Of a stretch of DNA of 38,754 nt, positions 1 to 11,444 are shown one piece after another. Position 1 is the stretch's first letter; every line of letters begins with the position of its first letter. This DNA is from Deinococcus phoenicis (GTDB lineage Bacteria; Deinococcota; Deinococci; Deinococcales; Deinococcaceae). The stretch lies in assembly GCF_000599865.1 (NCBI RefSeq), contig NZ_JHAC01000034.1, positions 1-38,754 on the forward strand, in the 5' to 3' direction. Position numbers and translations under genes: made by a program. The notes under the pieces were generated by a model. That model searched no databases. It saw nothing but the letters and a program-made list of their open reading frames with translations, and had not been told where the DNA came from.

Positions 1-231
1 GCGGGCCTTCACGTCCAGGTTCGCGCCGCCGACCACCACCACGCGCGGGTGATCTTCCGGCGCGACCACGTACCCCCGGCCTAGCAAAGCGCCCTTCCGC
101 GTCAGGTTGCTCACGTGGACGTTCACCGCCGCGCGGGAGGTGCCCAGGCGGCGGGCGAGTTCCTCCGGGGTACTGAGGGGAGACTCACGGATCAGGGCGA
201 GGAGATCACGCTCACGGTCAGTCAGGGACAT
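1..231 (-). CDS. HTH-fused PfkB-family sugar kinase (N-terminal part, runs off left edge)
   Basis: Only the first 77 codons are present. Residues 1-55 form a winged helix-turn-helix (a TPEELARRLGTSRAAVNVHV stretch followed by LTRKGALLGRGYV), and residues 63-77 (RVVVVGGANLDVKAR) are the typical start of the PfkB carbohydrate/nucleoside kinase fold. This HTH plus PfkB arrangement is known in the pseudouridine-kinase/YeiI branch of ribokinases, so a nucleoside or sugar kinase that may bind its own promoter is likely. The catalytic half is outside the window, so substrate cannot be judged. The ATG is fixed by a -10 box ending ten bases upstream, which implies a nearly leaderless mRNA. It is the last visible gene of a minus-strand series but has its own promoter. 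Confidence 0.75.
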   Translation of the reverse strand, partial: MSLTDRERDLLALIRESPLSTPEELARRLGTSRAAVNVHVSNLTRKGALLGRGYVVAPEDHPRVVVVGGANLDVKAR

Positions 232-240
232 GGCTTAACT

Positions 241-269
241 ATAATAAGCCGCTTTATCATGATAAGCAA
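241..269 (-). promoter_or_regulatory. Sigma70-type promoter of the HTH-PfkB gene
   Basis: On the minus strand TTGCTT (269-264) is followed by a 17-base spacer and TATTAT (246-241). The predicted start of transcription is about 234, only three bases before the ATG at 231, so the transcript would be essentially leaderless. The spacer holds a perfect 12-bp palindrome. Confidence 0.75.
254..265. promoter_or_regulatory. Perfect palindrome TTATCATGATAA, candidate operator
   Basis: A 12-bp perfect palindrome, nearly extended by flanking GC on both sides, sits inside the spacer and -35 region of the preceding promoter. Position and symmetry suit a repressor dimer. Binding by the N-terminal HTH of the downstream kinase is an inference. 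Confidence 0.55.
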
Positions 270-290
270 GACCGGAACATGGCGTCGGTC
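270..290 (-). terminator. Weak hairpin after the CitE-like gene
   Basis: GACCG (270-274) pairs with CGGTC (286-290). On the minus strand it follows the CitE-like stop codon and is followed by TTGCTT, which is also the next -35 box. The stem is short and the U-tract poor. Confidence 0.3.
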
Positions 291-299
291 AGGGGACCT

Positions 300-1122
<823 letters not shown>

Positions 1123-1133
<11 letters not shown>

Positions 1134-1218
1134 GCGCGGCGTCCTTGTGACGCTTGGCCGCGCCCGACGCGAGCAGGAAGGGCAGCAGGGCCAGCAAGAA
1201 CCTCAGGGGACGTTGCAT
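1123..1218 (-). CDS. 31-aa hydrophobic small ORF overlapping the CitE-like start
   Basis: ATG at 1218 and TGA at 1125-1123 encode 31 residues: MQRP, a 15-residue hydrophobic segment (FLLALLPFLLASGAA) and a basic/acidic tail KRHKDAARER. It could be a single-pass membrane peptide or a translational leader. Support comes from a TAACCT -10-like box six bases upstream, the arrangement used by leaderless genes elsewhere in this window, and from the 11-base overlap with the GTG of the CitE-like gene. No similarity is recognised, and it may only serve to couple translation. Confidence 0.45.
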
Positions 1219-1224
1219 GGGTTC

Positions 1225-1230
1225 AGGTTA
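1225..1230 (-). promoter_or_regulatory. -10-like box TAACCT for the 31-aa ORF
   Basis: TAACCT (1230-1225) ends six bases before the ATG at 1218. It overlaps the stop codon of the upstream frameshifted gene. No good -35 is visible, so this is moderate evidence for a leaderless start. Confidence 0.4.
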
Positions 1231-1454
1231 CTTGCCCGGCTCACGGACACGGAGTCCTGCAACTTTCAATGCTTGAGCCACGACCAACCCCGTTTCCTGA
1301 ACGGTGAAGGTCACTCCCTCTGGGGCGGACCAATCTGCCACGGTGGACTCGCCCTCCGCCGTCTCTTGGATATTCAGGAGAAGGTTGAAGGCAGGGCGTC
1401 CAGATTCATGGAGTCGCGCTCAACATCGCTCGCCACGATGAATTCAAGACTCAT
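1228..1454 (-). pseudogene. Small unknown gene broken by one frameshift
   Basis: The ATG at 1454 overlaps the TGA of the VOC gene (ATGA), a strong sign of a real coupled gene. The first frame gives MSLEFIVASDVERDSMNL and stops after 26 codons. A second frame, open to the TAA at 1230-1228, continues as HESGRPAFNLLLNIQETA and ends VVAQALKVAGLRVREPGK. The second frame has no start of its own, because a TGA closes it just upstream and no ATG or GTG follows near its beginning. The 227-base length is not a multiple of three. The shift lies near 1395-1415. The intact product would have been about 75 aa. No family is recognised; a sequencing error is possible. Confidence 0.6.
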
Positions 1455-1834
1455 TCCAGCCCCCAGATGCTCGCGGGTGCCAGTTCCAGCACGTTCCCGG
1501 CGGGGTCCTCGAAGTACAGGCTCTCGCCCCGGTTACCCCAGGCGTAGCGGGTGACCTTCAGGCCGTGCCCTTCCAGCCGTGCCTGCCAGGTATCTGTTTC
1601 TTCACGTCCAATGCTCAGGCAGGCGTGGCCGCCCGGCTTCCCGGCGTGCGCGGGGACATCGCCCGGCTGTGAACTGGCCACCGGATCGAAGATCAGCAGC
1701 ATGCTGCCTTCCAGTCGGTAGAACAGGTGCCGCCCCGCCGCCTTCCCGAACAGCGTCAGGCCGAGCACCTCCGAATAGAAGGTTTCGGCCCGGCCGAGGT
1801 CGTCCACGTACAGGCAGGTTTCGAGGGCGCGCAT
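1451..1834 (-). CDS. VOC-superfamily protein (glyoxalase/bleomycin-resistance/dioxygenase fold)
   Basis: At 127 aa this is a typical single two-module VOC protein. The N-terminal half has LETCLYVDDLGRAETFYSEV and GRHLFYRLEGSMLLIF; the C-terminal half has GHACLSIG with a candidate metal His and ESLYFEDPAGNVLEL with the usual metal Glu. The family includes glyoxalase I, fosfomycin- and bleomycin-resistance proteins and extradiol dioxygenases, and the actual reaction cannot be told from sequence. Its TGA overlaps the ATG of the next (frameshifted) gene, so it heads a minus-strand cluster ending in the CitE-like lyase. Confidence 0.85.
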   Translation of the reverse strand: MRALETCLYVDDLGRAETFYSEVLGLTLFGKAAGRHLFYRLEGSMLLIFDPVASSQPGDVPAHAGKPGGHACLSIGREETDTWQARLEGHGLKVTRYAWGNRGESLYFEDPAGNVLELAPASIWGLE

Positions 1835-1929
1835 ATCCGGTCCCCAGCATCCGCCGGAGCGCGTCCAGGGTCAATGGGAGGGTCGGCGGCGAGGGGGCCG
1901 CCCTACCCGGCGCAGACCCGCAGCGCCAC

Positions 1930-2832
<903 letters not shown>

Positions 2833-2850
2833 GGGGGCCCCGGCGGCGGG

Positions 2851-2985
2851 TCAGACGCGGGATGGGGCGGGCCGTGCGGCTGGGGGTGCTGCGGATGCGG
2901 GTGCGGCAAGGTGACTCCTGGTGGCGGGGGCGAGGATTCCTCTTTCGGTCGCGTTCAGGCTGACAATGATGTTGATGTCGGTCAT
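2851..2985 (-). CDS. 44-aa peptide gene upstream of the RIO kinase
   Basis: The ATG at 2985 is preceded, seven bases away, by a perfect AAGGAGGT (3000-2993), the strongest ribosome binding site in the window. The product begins MTDINIIVSLNATERG and continues into an Ala/Pro/Arg-rich tail ending AAPPAARPAPSRV. It has no signal peptide, no Cys and no recognised domain. The RIO kinase TTG follows 18 bases after its stop, so it may be a leader peptide or a small co-expressed protein. Strong translation initiation is visible; function is unknown. Confidence 0.6.
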   Translation of the reverse strand: MTDINIIVSLNATERGILAPATRSHLAAPASAAPPAARPAPSRV

Positions 2986-2992
2986 GCACAGC

Positions 2993-3000
2993 ACCTCCTT
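2993..3000 (-). promoter_or_regulatory. Perfect Shine-Dalgarno AAGGAGGT
   Basis: Full complement of the 16S rRNA 3' end, seven bases before the ATG of the 44-aa peptide gene. It decides that start and stands out because many neighbouring genes use leaderless starts. Confidence 0.75.
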
Positions 3001-3283
3001 CCGGTGTTGCCCCCACGGTAGCAGATGAGGCGGGCGTGAGGCGGCGGCGCGGGCCGGATAGGCCATCACACTTAGGGCGGTGCGCGGTGGAGGTGGCGTC
3101 CGGGGAGTGCGGCAGCGGCCTGGAGCTTTCGCCGCGTCCTCGCCTGGGTGCCACCGGGAAAGGTCGCTGGCCCGTCTCCTCCCCACCTTCTGCCTTCTGC
3201 CCGGAAACCTTCAAAAAAGGTCAACCCGCTGCCCGCGTGGGCACTGGTTCTCCTCAGCCGCTGTTGCTTCACTGGGGACATCT

Positions 3284-4381
3284 ATGTCCGCCAACTCCAC
3301 CCGAAGGGCCGCGCGGGGGCCAGAAGACCCGCAGGCGTCAGGCGGCCCCCACCTGTCCGGTCCGGCAAGCCAGGCCCTGACACCGGCTCCCCCCCGCCCG
3401 GAAGACGCCGCGCCGGGCCTGCGAACGTATCTGTTCGACGCCGAGGGAGAAGACCGCGAAGTGCAGCTCAGCGAGGCGCTGGTGCGCGGGCTGTGCGCCT
3501 CCCAGCTTCTCTGGGTGGACGTGCCGGGCCATCAGGCGGGGGAACTGGAGCAGGTGGCGGCCCTGCTGGGGCTGGACCGGCAGGCCGTGTGGCAGCTGGC
3601 CGATCCCACCCCCCGCCCCCAGGTGGAAAGCTACGGGGAGACCTTCCGAGTGGACGTGCAGGCCGTGTGTGAGCAGGGCGGGCGGCTGCGCGGCGACGAG
3701 CTGAATATCGTGGTGGGGTCCAACTTTCTGCTGACGGTCCATCCGGAGAACGTGGGCTTTGTCGAGGAGTTCGCCGAGCAGCAGCGGGGGAACGGCAAGG
3801 TGGGCCAGCTCACGGCCGAGGCCTTTCTGACGGCGCTGCTCAACTGGCACCTCAACAGCTATCTCCACGAGGTCGAGGCCCTGGAAGGCCGGCTGGACGG
3901 GCTGGACGAGGCCATTCTCCAGCGGCCCTCCGACCAGGCCTTTCTGAGCGAGCTGGTGGGCCACCGGCGGCGGGCGGGCGAGCTGCGCCGCCTGCTGACC
4001 GATCACCGGGACGTGTACGCGACGCTGTCCCGCCCGGACTTCAAGGCGCTGGCGGACCCCGAATCCGCCCGCAACTTCGACGCCCTGGAAGAACGCTTCG
4101 AGCGGGCGGTGGCCGCAGTCGAGGGGCTGCGGGAAGCGATACTGGGTTCGTTCGACCTGTACATGACCAGCCTCGGCCAGCGCACCAACGACACCATGCG
4201 GGTGCTGACCGTGGCGACGGTGCTGATGGGGATGTGGGCGCTCGTCGCCGGGGTGTTCGGGATGAACTTCGAGTTGCCCTTCGAGAAGAACGGGCCGCAC
4301 GGCTTTCTGGTCGTCGTGGTGGCCCTGCTGCTGCTGACCCTTGCGGTGTTCTGGCTGGCCCGCAGGCGGCGCTGGTTGTGA
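3284..4381 (+). CDS. corA: CorA-family divalent metal (Mg2+/Co2+/Zn2+) transporter
   Basis: This 365-aa protein has a Pro/Ala-rich N-terminal extension (about 1-55), the alpha/beta cytoplasmic funnel (about 60-200), long helices including the willow and stalk helices (about 200-300), and two C-terminal membrane helices. The signature GMN is intact in GVFGMNFELPF at the end of the first membrane helix, followed by a loop and a second helix ending in RRRRWL. CorA proteins are pentameric inner-membrane channels for Mg2+ or other divalent cations. The ATG at 3284 is chosen because GGGGA lies seven bases upstream; longer in-frame extensions read through GC-rich sequence with no family similarity. 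No Mg2+ riboswitch is visible upstream. Confidence 0.85.
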   Translation: MSANSTRRAARGPEDPQASGGPHLSGPASQALTPAPPRPEDAAPGLRTYLFDAEGEDREVQLSEALVRGLCASQLLWVDVPGHQAGELEQVAALLGLDRQAVWQLADPTPRPQVESYGETFRVDVQAVCEQGGRLRGDELNIVVGSNFLLTVHPENVGFVEEFAEQQRGNGKVGQLTAEAFLTALLNWHLNSYLHEVEALEGRLDGLDEAILQRPSDQAFLSELVGHRRRAGELRRLLTDHRDVYATLSRPDFKALADPESARNFDALEERFERAVAAVEGLREAILGSFDLYMTSLGQRTNDTMRVLTVATVLMGMWALVAGVFGMNFELPFEKNGPHGFLVVVVALLLLTLAVFWLARRRRWL

Positions 4382-4419
4382 CGGCGCCCCCACCTGAAGA
4401 CCTCTTTATGGACGGCAGG

Positions 4420-4446
4420 GCGGCTTTCCGAACAGGGTAAAGCCGC
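4420..4446 (+). terminator. 8-bp hairpin downstream of corA
   Basis: GCGGCTTT (4420-4427) pairs perfectly with AAAGCCGC (4439-4446). It lies 39 bases after the corA stop but lacks a T-tract, so it may be a processing or Rho-associated structure. The rest of 4382-4630 holds no recognisable gene. Confidence 0.4.
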
Positions 4447-4630
4447 GTTGTCCCGCGCAACATCCGGGGCCGGGAGACGGCCGCGACATTGAAGGGCGCT
4501 GGCGTTCCGCCTCCCGGCCACAGGTTTTCTGCGGCTCCGGGGGCGGGTCAGAGAAGCCGTCCTCACGGGGGGCCACCCCCCTGTTTCCCATTTCCCGCTT
4601 CCAAGAAGCCGTCAGAAAGGAAGCCTCCCC

Positions 4631-6274
4631 ATGCCCAGAGCCACCCGAGACATACAGCGCGCCCAGAGCATTGCCCGTGAAGTCTTCGGCTACGACCAGC
4701 TGCACGCGGCCCAGAAGGAGGCTATCGCGTCCGTGCTGGGCGGCCACGACACCCTCGCCATCATGCCGACCGGCAGCGGCAAGTCGGCCATCTACCAGAT
4801 CGCGGCCCTGTCGCTGGGCGGGCCGACGGTGGTGGTTTCCCCACTGATCGCGCTGCAACGCGATCAGGTGGAGGCCCTGGAGGAAAGCGCGCCCGGTCAG
4901 GCGGCCCTGATCAATTCCACCTTGCGTCCGTCCGAGCGTGAGGCGACTTGGGAGGCGCTGGAGGAGGGCGACCTGGAGTTCCTGTTTCTCGCGCCCGAGC
5001 AGCTCAGCCGCGCGGACACGTTGGAGCGGCTGCGGGCGGCCCGGCCCTCGCTGTTCGTGGTGGACGAGGCGCACTGCGTCAGCGAGTGGGGCCACGACTT
5101 CCGCCCCGAGTACCTGCGGCTGGGGTCGGTGGTGGAGGCGCTGGGGCACCCGACGGTGCTGGCCCTGACCGCGACCGCCGCGCCGCCCGTGCGGGAGGAG
5201 ATCGTGGAGCGGCTGGGCATGCGGGCCGCCCGCGTGCTGGTGCGCGGCTTCGACCGCCCCAACATCTGGCTCGCGGTCCAGCCGTTCGCGGACGCGGGCA
5301 CCAAGCGGACCGCGCTGCTGGAGGCCGTGGTAAGCGCCCAGAAGCCGGGCATCGTCTACGCGGCGACCCGCAAGGCGGCGGCGGACGTGGCGCGGGACCT
5401 GAAGGAACGCGGCATCCCGGCGGCGGCCTACCACGCCGGAATGCCGGCCCCAGCGCGCGAGGAGGTGCAGACGGCCTTCATGGCCGACGGGCTGGACGTG
5501 ATCGTGGCGACCACGGCCTTCGGGATGGGCATCGACAAGCCGAACGTGCGCTTCGTGTATCACCTCGACATTTCGGGTTCGGTCGATGCCTATTACCAGG
5601 AGATCGGCCGGGCCGGGCGTGACGGAGAACCGGCGCAGGCAACGCTCTTTTACACACCCGCCGACCTCAATCTGCGCCGCTTCTTCGCGGGCAGCGCCCT
5701 GATCGACGCCGATCAGGTGGAGCAGGTGTTGCGGGCCGTGGAGGAGCGCGGCGAACCGGTGGACCCCGCCGAACTGCGGGGCGAGACCGGCCTCTCGCAG
5801 ACCCGCATTCTGAGCGCCGTCAGCCGGCTGGAAGAGGTGGGCGCGCTGGAGGTGCTGCCGGGCGGCGAGGTGACCGCCGTGGCGGGGCAGGACGCGCCGG
5901 AAGTGGCGGCCCAGGCGGCGCTGGCGCAGGAAGACCACCGCACCTTCGAGCGTTCGCGGCTGGAAATGATGCGCGGCTACGCCGAGACGAACGCCTGCCG
6001 CCGCGAGTTCCTGCTCAACTACTTCGGCGAGGTGTCCAGCCCCCCCTGCCATACCTGCGACAACTGCGCTGCGGGCCTGGTCCACGAAGCGGCTGTCGGG
6101 GAAGACCTGCCCTTCGCCCTCGGGAGCCGCGTCGCACACACCACGTTCGGTGAGGGCCAGGTCATGCGCTGCGAGGGCGACAAGGTGACGGTGCTGTTCG
6201 ACCAGCAGGGCTACCAGACGCTGTCGCTGCCCGTGGTGCTGGAAAACGGGCTGCTGGAGCCGCTGGAGGGCTGA
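4631..6274 (+). CDS. recQ: RecQ-family ATP-dependent DNA helicase (no HRDC; PcrA-like C-terminal tail)
   Basis: This 547-aa 3'-5' DNA helicase has a RecQ core: [14 protein letters not shown] (motif 0), TGSGKS (47-52), DEAH (145-148) with the RecQ-specific aromatic loop [29 protein letters not shown] and [10 protein letters not shown]. The RecQ zinc site is intact: Cys456, Cys473, Cys476 and Cys479. There is no HRDC domain. Instead the last 45 residues ([14 protein letters not shown] to LLEPLEG) resemble the SH3/tudor-like tail of UvrD/PcrA helicases. It is shorter than the well-known multi-HRDC RecQ of D. radiodurans, so it may be a second RecQ. The ATG at 4631 has GAAAGGAAG upstream. Confidence 0.9.
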   Translation: MPRATRDIQRAQSIAREVFGYDQLHAAQKEAIASVLGGHDTLAIMPTGSGKSAIYQIAALSLGGPTVVVSPLIALQRDQVEALEESAPGQAALINSTLRPSEREATWEALEEGDLEFLFLAPEQLSRADTLERLRAARPSLFVVDEAHCVSEWGHDFRPEYLRLGSVVEALGHPTVLALTATAAPPVREEIVERLGMRAARVLVRGFDRPNIWLAVQPFADAGTKRTALLEAVVSAQKPGIVYAATRKAAADVARDLKERGIPAAAYHAGMPAPAREEVQTAFMADGLDVIVATTAFGMGIDKPNVRFVYHLDISGSVDAYYQEIGRAGRDGEPAQATLFYTPADLNLRRFFAGSALIDADQVEQVLRAVEERGEPVDPAELRGETGLSQTRILSAVSRLEEVGALEVLPGGEVTAVAGQDAPEVAAQAALAQEDHRTFERSRLEMMRGYAETNACRREFLLNYFGEVSSPPCHTCDNCAAGLVHEAAVGEDLPFALGSRVAHTTFGEGQVMRCEGDKVTVLFDQQGYQTLSLPVVLENGLLEPLEG

Positions 6275-6372
6275 GAACAGGCATCGGCTCCGGTTCAAAG
6301 ATGAATGAACGGACGGGCGGCAGCATAAGCCGCCGTGAAGGCGACCCGAGGCCAGCCGGCGGACAGCTTCCA

Positions 6373-6378
6373 GATAAT
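6373..6378 (+). promoter_or_regulatory. -10 box GATAAT of the DUF2795 gene
   Basis: GATAAT ends six bases before the ATG at 6385, placing the transcription start at or beside the A of the start codon. No clear -35 is visible. It supports the MAKINP start over longer in-frame alternatives. Confidence 0.5.
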
Positions 6379-6384
6379 CAGGGC

Positions 6385-6603
6385 ATGGCAAAAATCAATC
6401 CCATCCAGCTCCAGAAGCATCTGGGGGGCGTGGACTACCCGGCCAGCAAACGGGACCTGATGGCCGCAGCCGAGCGAAACGGGGCCGACGACGACGTGCG
6501 CGCGGCCCTGGAGGCCCTCCCCGACGAGGAGTACCGGACGCCTACCGACGTGAGCCATGCTCTGGGCGGGCAGGCGCGCGACAGGAAGGACGGGAGAAAG
6601 TAA
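6385..6603 (+). CDS. DUF2795 domain-containing small protein
   Basis: This 72-aa protein (MAKINPIQLQKHLGGVDYPA, then KRDLMAAAERNGADDDV and ALEALPDEEYRTPTDVS) matches the compact helical DUF2795 family: a hydrophobic first helix, a YPA(S/T)K turn, and an LxxLPxxxYxxPxDVsxAL ending. The family is widespread in actinobacteria and Deinococcus, and its function is not established. The start is set by a -10 box just upstream (leaderless); the upstream in-frame extension from 6301 has no family similarity. A charged tail QARDRKDGRK closes the protein. It stands alone, convergent with the solute-binding protein gene. Confidence 0.75.
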   Translation: MAKINPIQLQKHLGGVDYPASKRDLMAAAERNGADDDVRAALEALPDEEYRTPTDVSHALGGQARDRKDGRK

Positions 6604-6635
6604 CGGCGAGTCGGGCCGTAGTGGGGAAGGGAGGA

Positions 6636-6662
6636 GGGGACAGGCCCCATCCCGGCGTCCCC
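6636..6662. terminator. Hairpin between convergent DUF2795 and solute-binding protein genes
   Basis: GGGGAC (6636-6641) pairs with GTCCCC (6657-6662), followed by TTCTC on the plus strand. Its convergent position suggests two-way termination. Confidence 0.4.
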
Positions 6663-6681
6663 TTCTCGGCCCGGGTTCGGT

Positions 6682-7638
<957 letters not shown>

Positions 7639-7645
7639 GAGGGCG

Positions 7646-7651
7646 AGTATA
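7646..7651 (-). promoter_or_regulatory. -10 box TATACT of the solute-binding protein gene
   Basis: TATACT (7651-7646) ends seven bases before the ATG at 7638, so the mRNA should start at or very near the start codon. No good -35 is visible at 17 bases. Confidence 0.6.
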
Positions 7652-7746
7652 GGAGGGCCGGGTGACGCGACCGTGATCCTGCTCGCCCCGGTGCTCGCCC
7701 CGGCCCACGGGACACCTGTGGCGGGCAGAAGCGTCATCCTGAGCAC

Positions 7747-7950
7747 ATGGATTTCAATTCCTGGCGGCCCGAGGATACCGCCCGCCGCTTCTCGCTGATG
7801 CTGGGGGGTAGCCTGGGCACGTTCGCCTTCATCGCGCTGTGGCTGGGCCTGGGCTGGCATCCGCTGCTGGCGGTCCTGGCGGGGGTGGTGGCGGGCGCGC
7901 TGCTGCATCTGCTGGCGTATCCGCTCCTGCTGGCCATCTACCGCCGCTGA
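7747..7950 (+). CDS. Small two-helix membrane protein
   Basis: This 67-aa protein starts MDFNSWRPEDTARRFSLM and has two hydrophobic segments (about residues 18-34 and 38-62) with a short WHP turn between them and a basic IYRR end, consistent with a small inner-membrane hairpin with both ends in the cytoplasm. It belongs to no family I recognise. A CATCCT box six bases upstream of the ATG is a possible leaderless -10. It is divergent from the solute-binding protein gene, with a 108-base gap. Confidence 0.6.
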   Translation: MDFNSWRPEDTARRFSLMLGGSLGTFAFIALWLGLGWHPLLAVLAGVVAGALLHLLAYPLLLAIYRR

Positions 7951-7971
7951 CCCCCACTGCCGCCCAGGTGG

Positions 7972-7977
7972 TAGACT
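7972..7977 (+). promoter_or_regulatory. -10-like box TAGACT of the RGG-repeat gene
   Basis: TAGACT lies 71 bases before the ATG at 8049, with a TGACCC-like -35 about 18 bases further up. Unlike many neighbours this gene would have a leader of about 65 bases and a standard ribosome binding site. Confidence 0.4.
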
Positions 7978-8048
7978 CCGGGGTACGCCTGCGCGCCCGA
8001 GGGGGCCGGCAGCCAGAACAGTGAAGAGGGCGCAGGGAAAGGACGACC

Positions 8049-8912
<864 letters not shown>

Positions 8913-8928
8913 AGCGCAGTAAGCCAGG

Positions 8929-8964
8929 GGCAGAGGGCCGGGAAGCGTATCCCGGCCCTCTGCC
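8929..8964. terminator. Strong bidirectional terminator hairpin
   Basis: A perfect 15-bp stem (8929-8943 with 8950-8964) around a six-base loop, between the convergent RGG-repeat gene and the S9 peptidase gene. It is followed by TTGCTG on the plus strand, and probably serves both genes. Confidence 0.75.
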
Positions 8965-8981
8965 TTGCTGAGTGGTCGGCC

Positions 8982-10982
<2,001 letters not shown>

Positions 10983-11064
10983 ACCGCAGTCAAGCACAGA
11001 GGCCCTGGGGCGGCGCCCGGCCCGCTTCTCATGATCCTTCGCTGAAGACCGAAAGTGCCCGCGC

Positions 11065-11095
11065 TTGCCGTTCCCAGAGAGAAAAAACCTACACT
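11065..11095 (+). promoter_or_regulatory. Promoter TTGCCG-19-TACACT
   Basis: TTGCCG (11065-11070), a 19-base A-rich spacer and TACACT (11090-11095) suggest a promoter for the 63-aa gene, giving a leader of about 80 bases that contains a 12-bp palindrome. Confidence 0.5.
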
Positions 11096-11129
11096 GAGGG
11101 CACCGGGAGCTGCCGGCTCTGTCCACCCA

Positions 11130-11141
11130 ACACACGTGTGT
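11130..11141. promoter_or_regulatory. Perfect palindrome ACACACGTGTGT in the leader
   Basis: A 12-bp perfect palindrome about 30 bases downstream of the predicted transcription start and 41 bases before the ATG. It could be a repressor site or fold as a small hairpin; it is followed by CTCTGCACGGTCTTTTTT. Confidence 0.4.
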
Positions 11142-11182
11142 CTCTGCACGGTCTTTTTTCCTGCTTTCCCTGGAGGAACAGC

Positions 11183-11374
11183 ATGCATGAACTCCACTGC
11201 ACCTGGGTGCCGGGAACCATCGATATTGTTCGCCTGAAAGTCTCGGGCCGGACCATTGAACTCACGAGCACGCGCCTCGCCCGCATTTTCGGGGCACAGG
11301 CCCTCAACGACCTGTATCTCAAGGGCCGCACAATTCTGAAGGCCAACCCGCAACAGGTCGCCCTGCTGGCCTGA
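11183..11374 (+). CDS. 63-aa conserved-looking small protein, unknown function
   Basis: The product starts MHELHCTWVPGTIDIVRLKV and reads as a compact soluble domain: an N-terminal strand-rich part (GTIDIVRLKVSGRTIELTS), then a helical part (RLARIFGAQALNDLYLKGRT) and a short tail. No membrane segment or signal is seen. GGAGGA lies just before the ATG at 11183, and a good terminator follows at 11388, so this is a monocistronic gene with promoter, leader, ribosome binding site and terminator all visible. I do not recognise the family. Confidence 0.7.
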   Translation: MHELHCTWVPGTIDIVRLKVSGRTIELTSTRLARIFGAQALNDLYLKGRTILKANPQQVALLA

Positions 11375-11387
11375 CCTTTGACCTCTG

Positions 11388-11430
11388 CGCCCCGGACCCC
11401 GCCCCCCTGGCCGGTCCGGGGCGGCTTTTT
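11388..11430 (+). terminator. Rho-independent terminator
   Basis: An 11-bp GC stem (11388-11398 with 11413-11423), a 14-base loop and a GCTTTTT tail, 13 bases after the stop of the 63-aa gene. Confidence 0.85.
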
Positions 11431-11444
11431 GTGATGGAGGTAGC

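Noticed and set aside
254..265. Radiation/desiccation response motif (RDRM)
   Set aside because: The palindrome TTATCATGATAA lacks the TTATGTCA-type arms and spacing of the 17-bp RDRM; no other RDRM was seen.
3001..3283. Mg2+ riboswitch before the corA-type gene
   Set aside because: No M-box-like architecture is recognisable; only short hairpins (for example around 3208-3225) without conserved motifs.
4406..6391. Long minus-strand open frame (661 codons) opposite recQ
   Set aside because: It is an antisense shadow of recQ caused by high GC: His/Gln/Arg-rich composition, no domain, no ribosome binding site.
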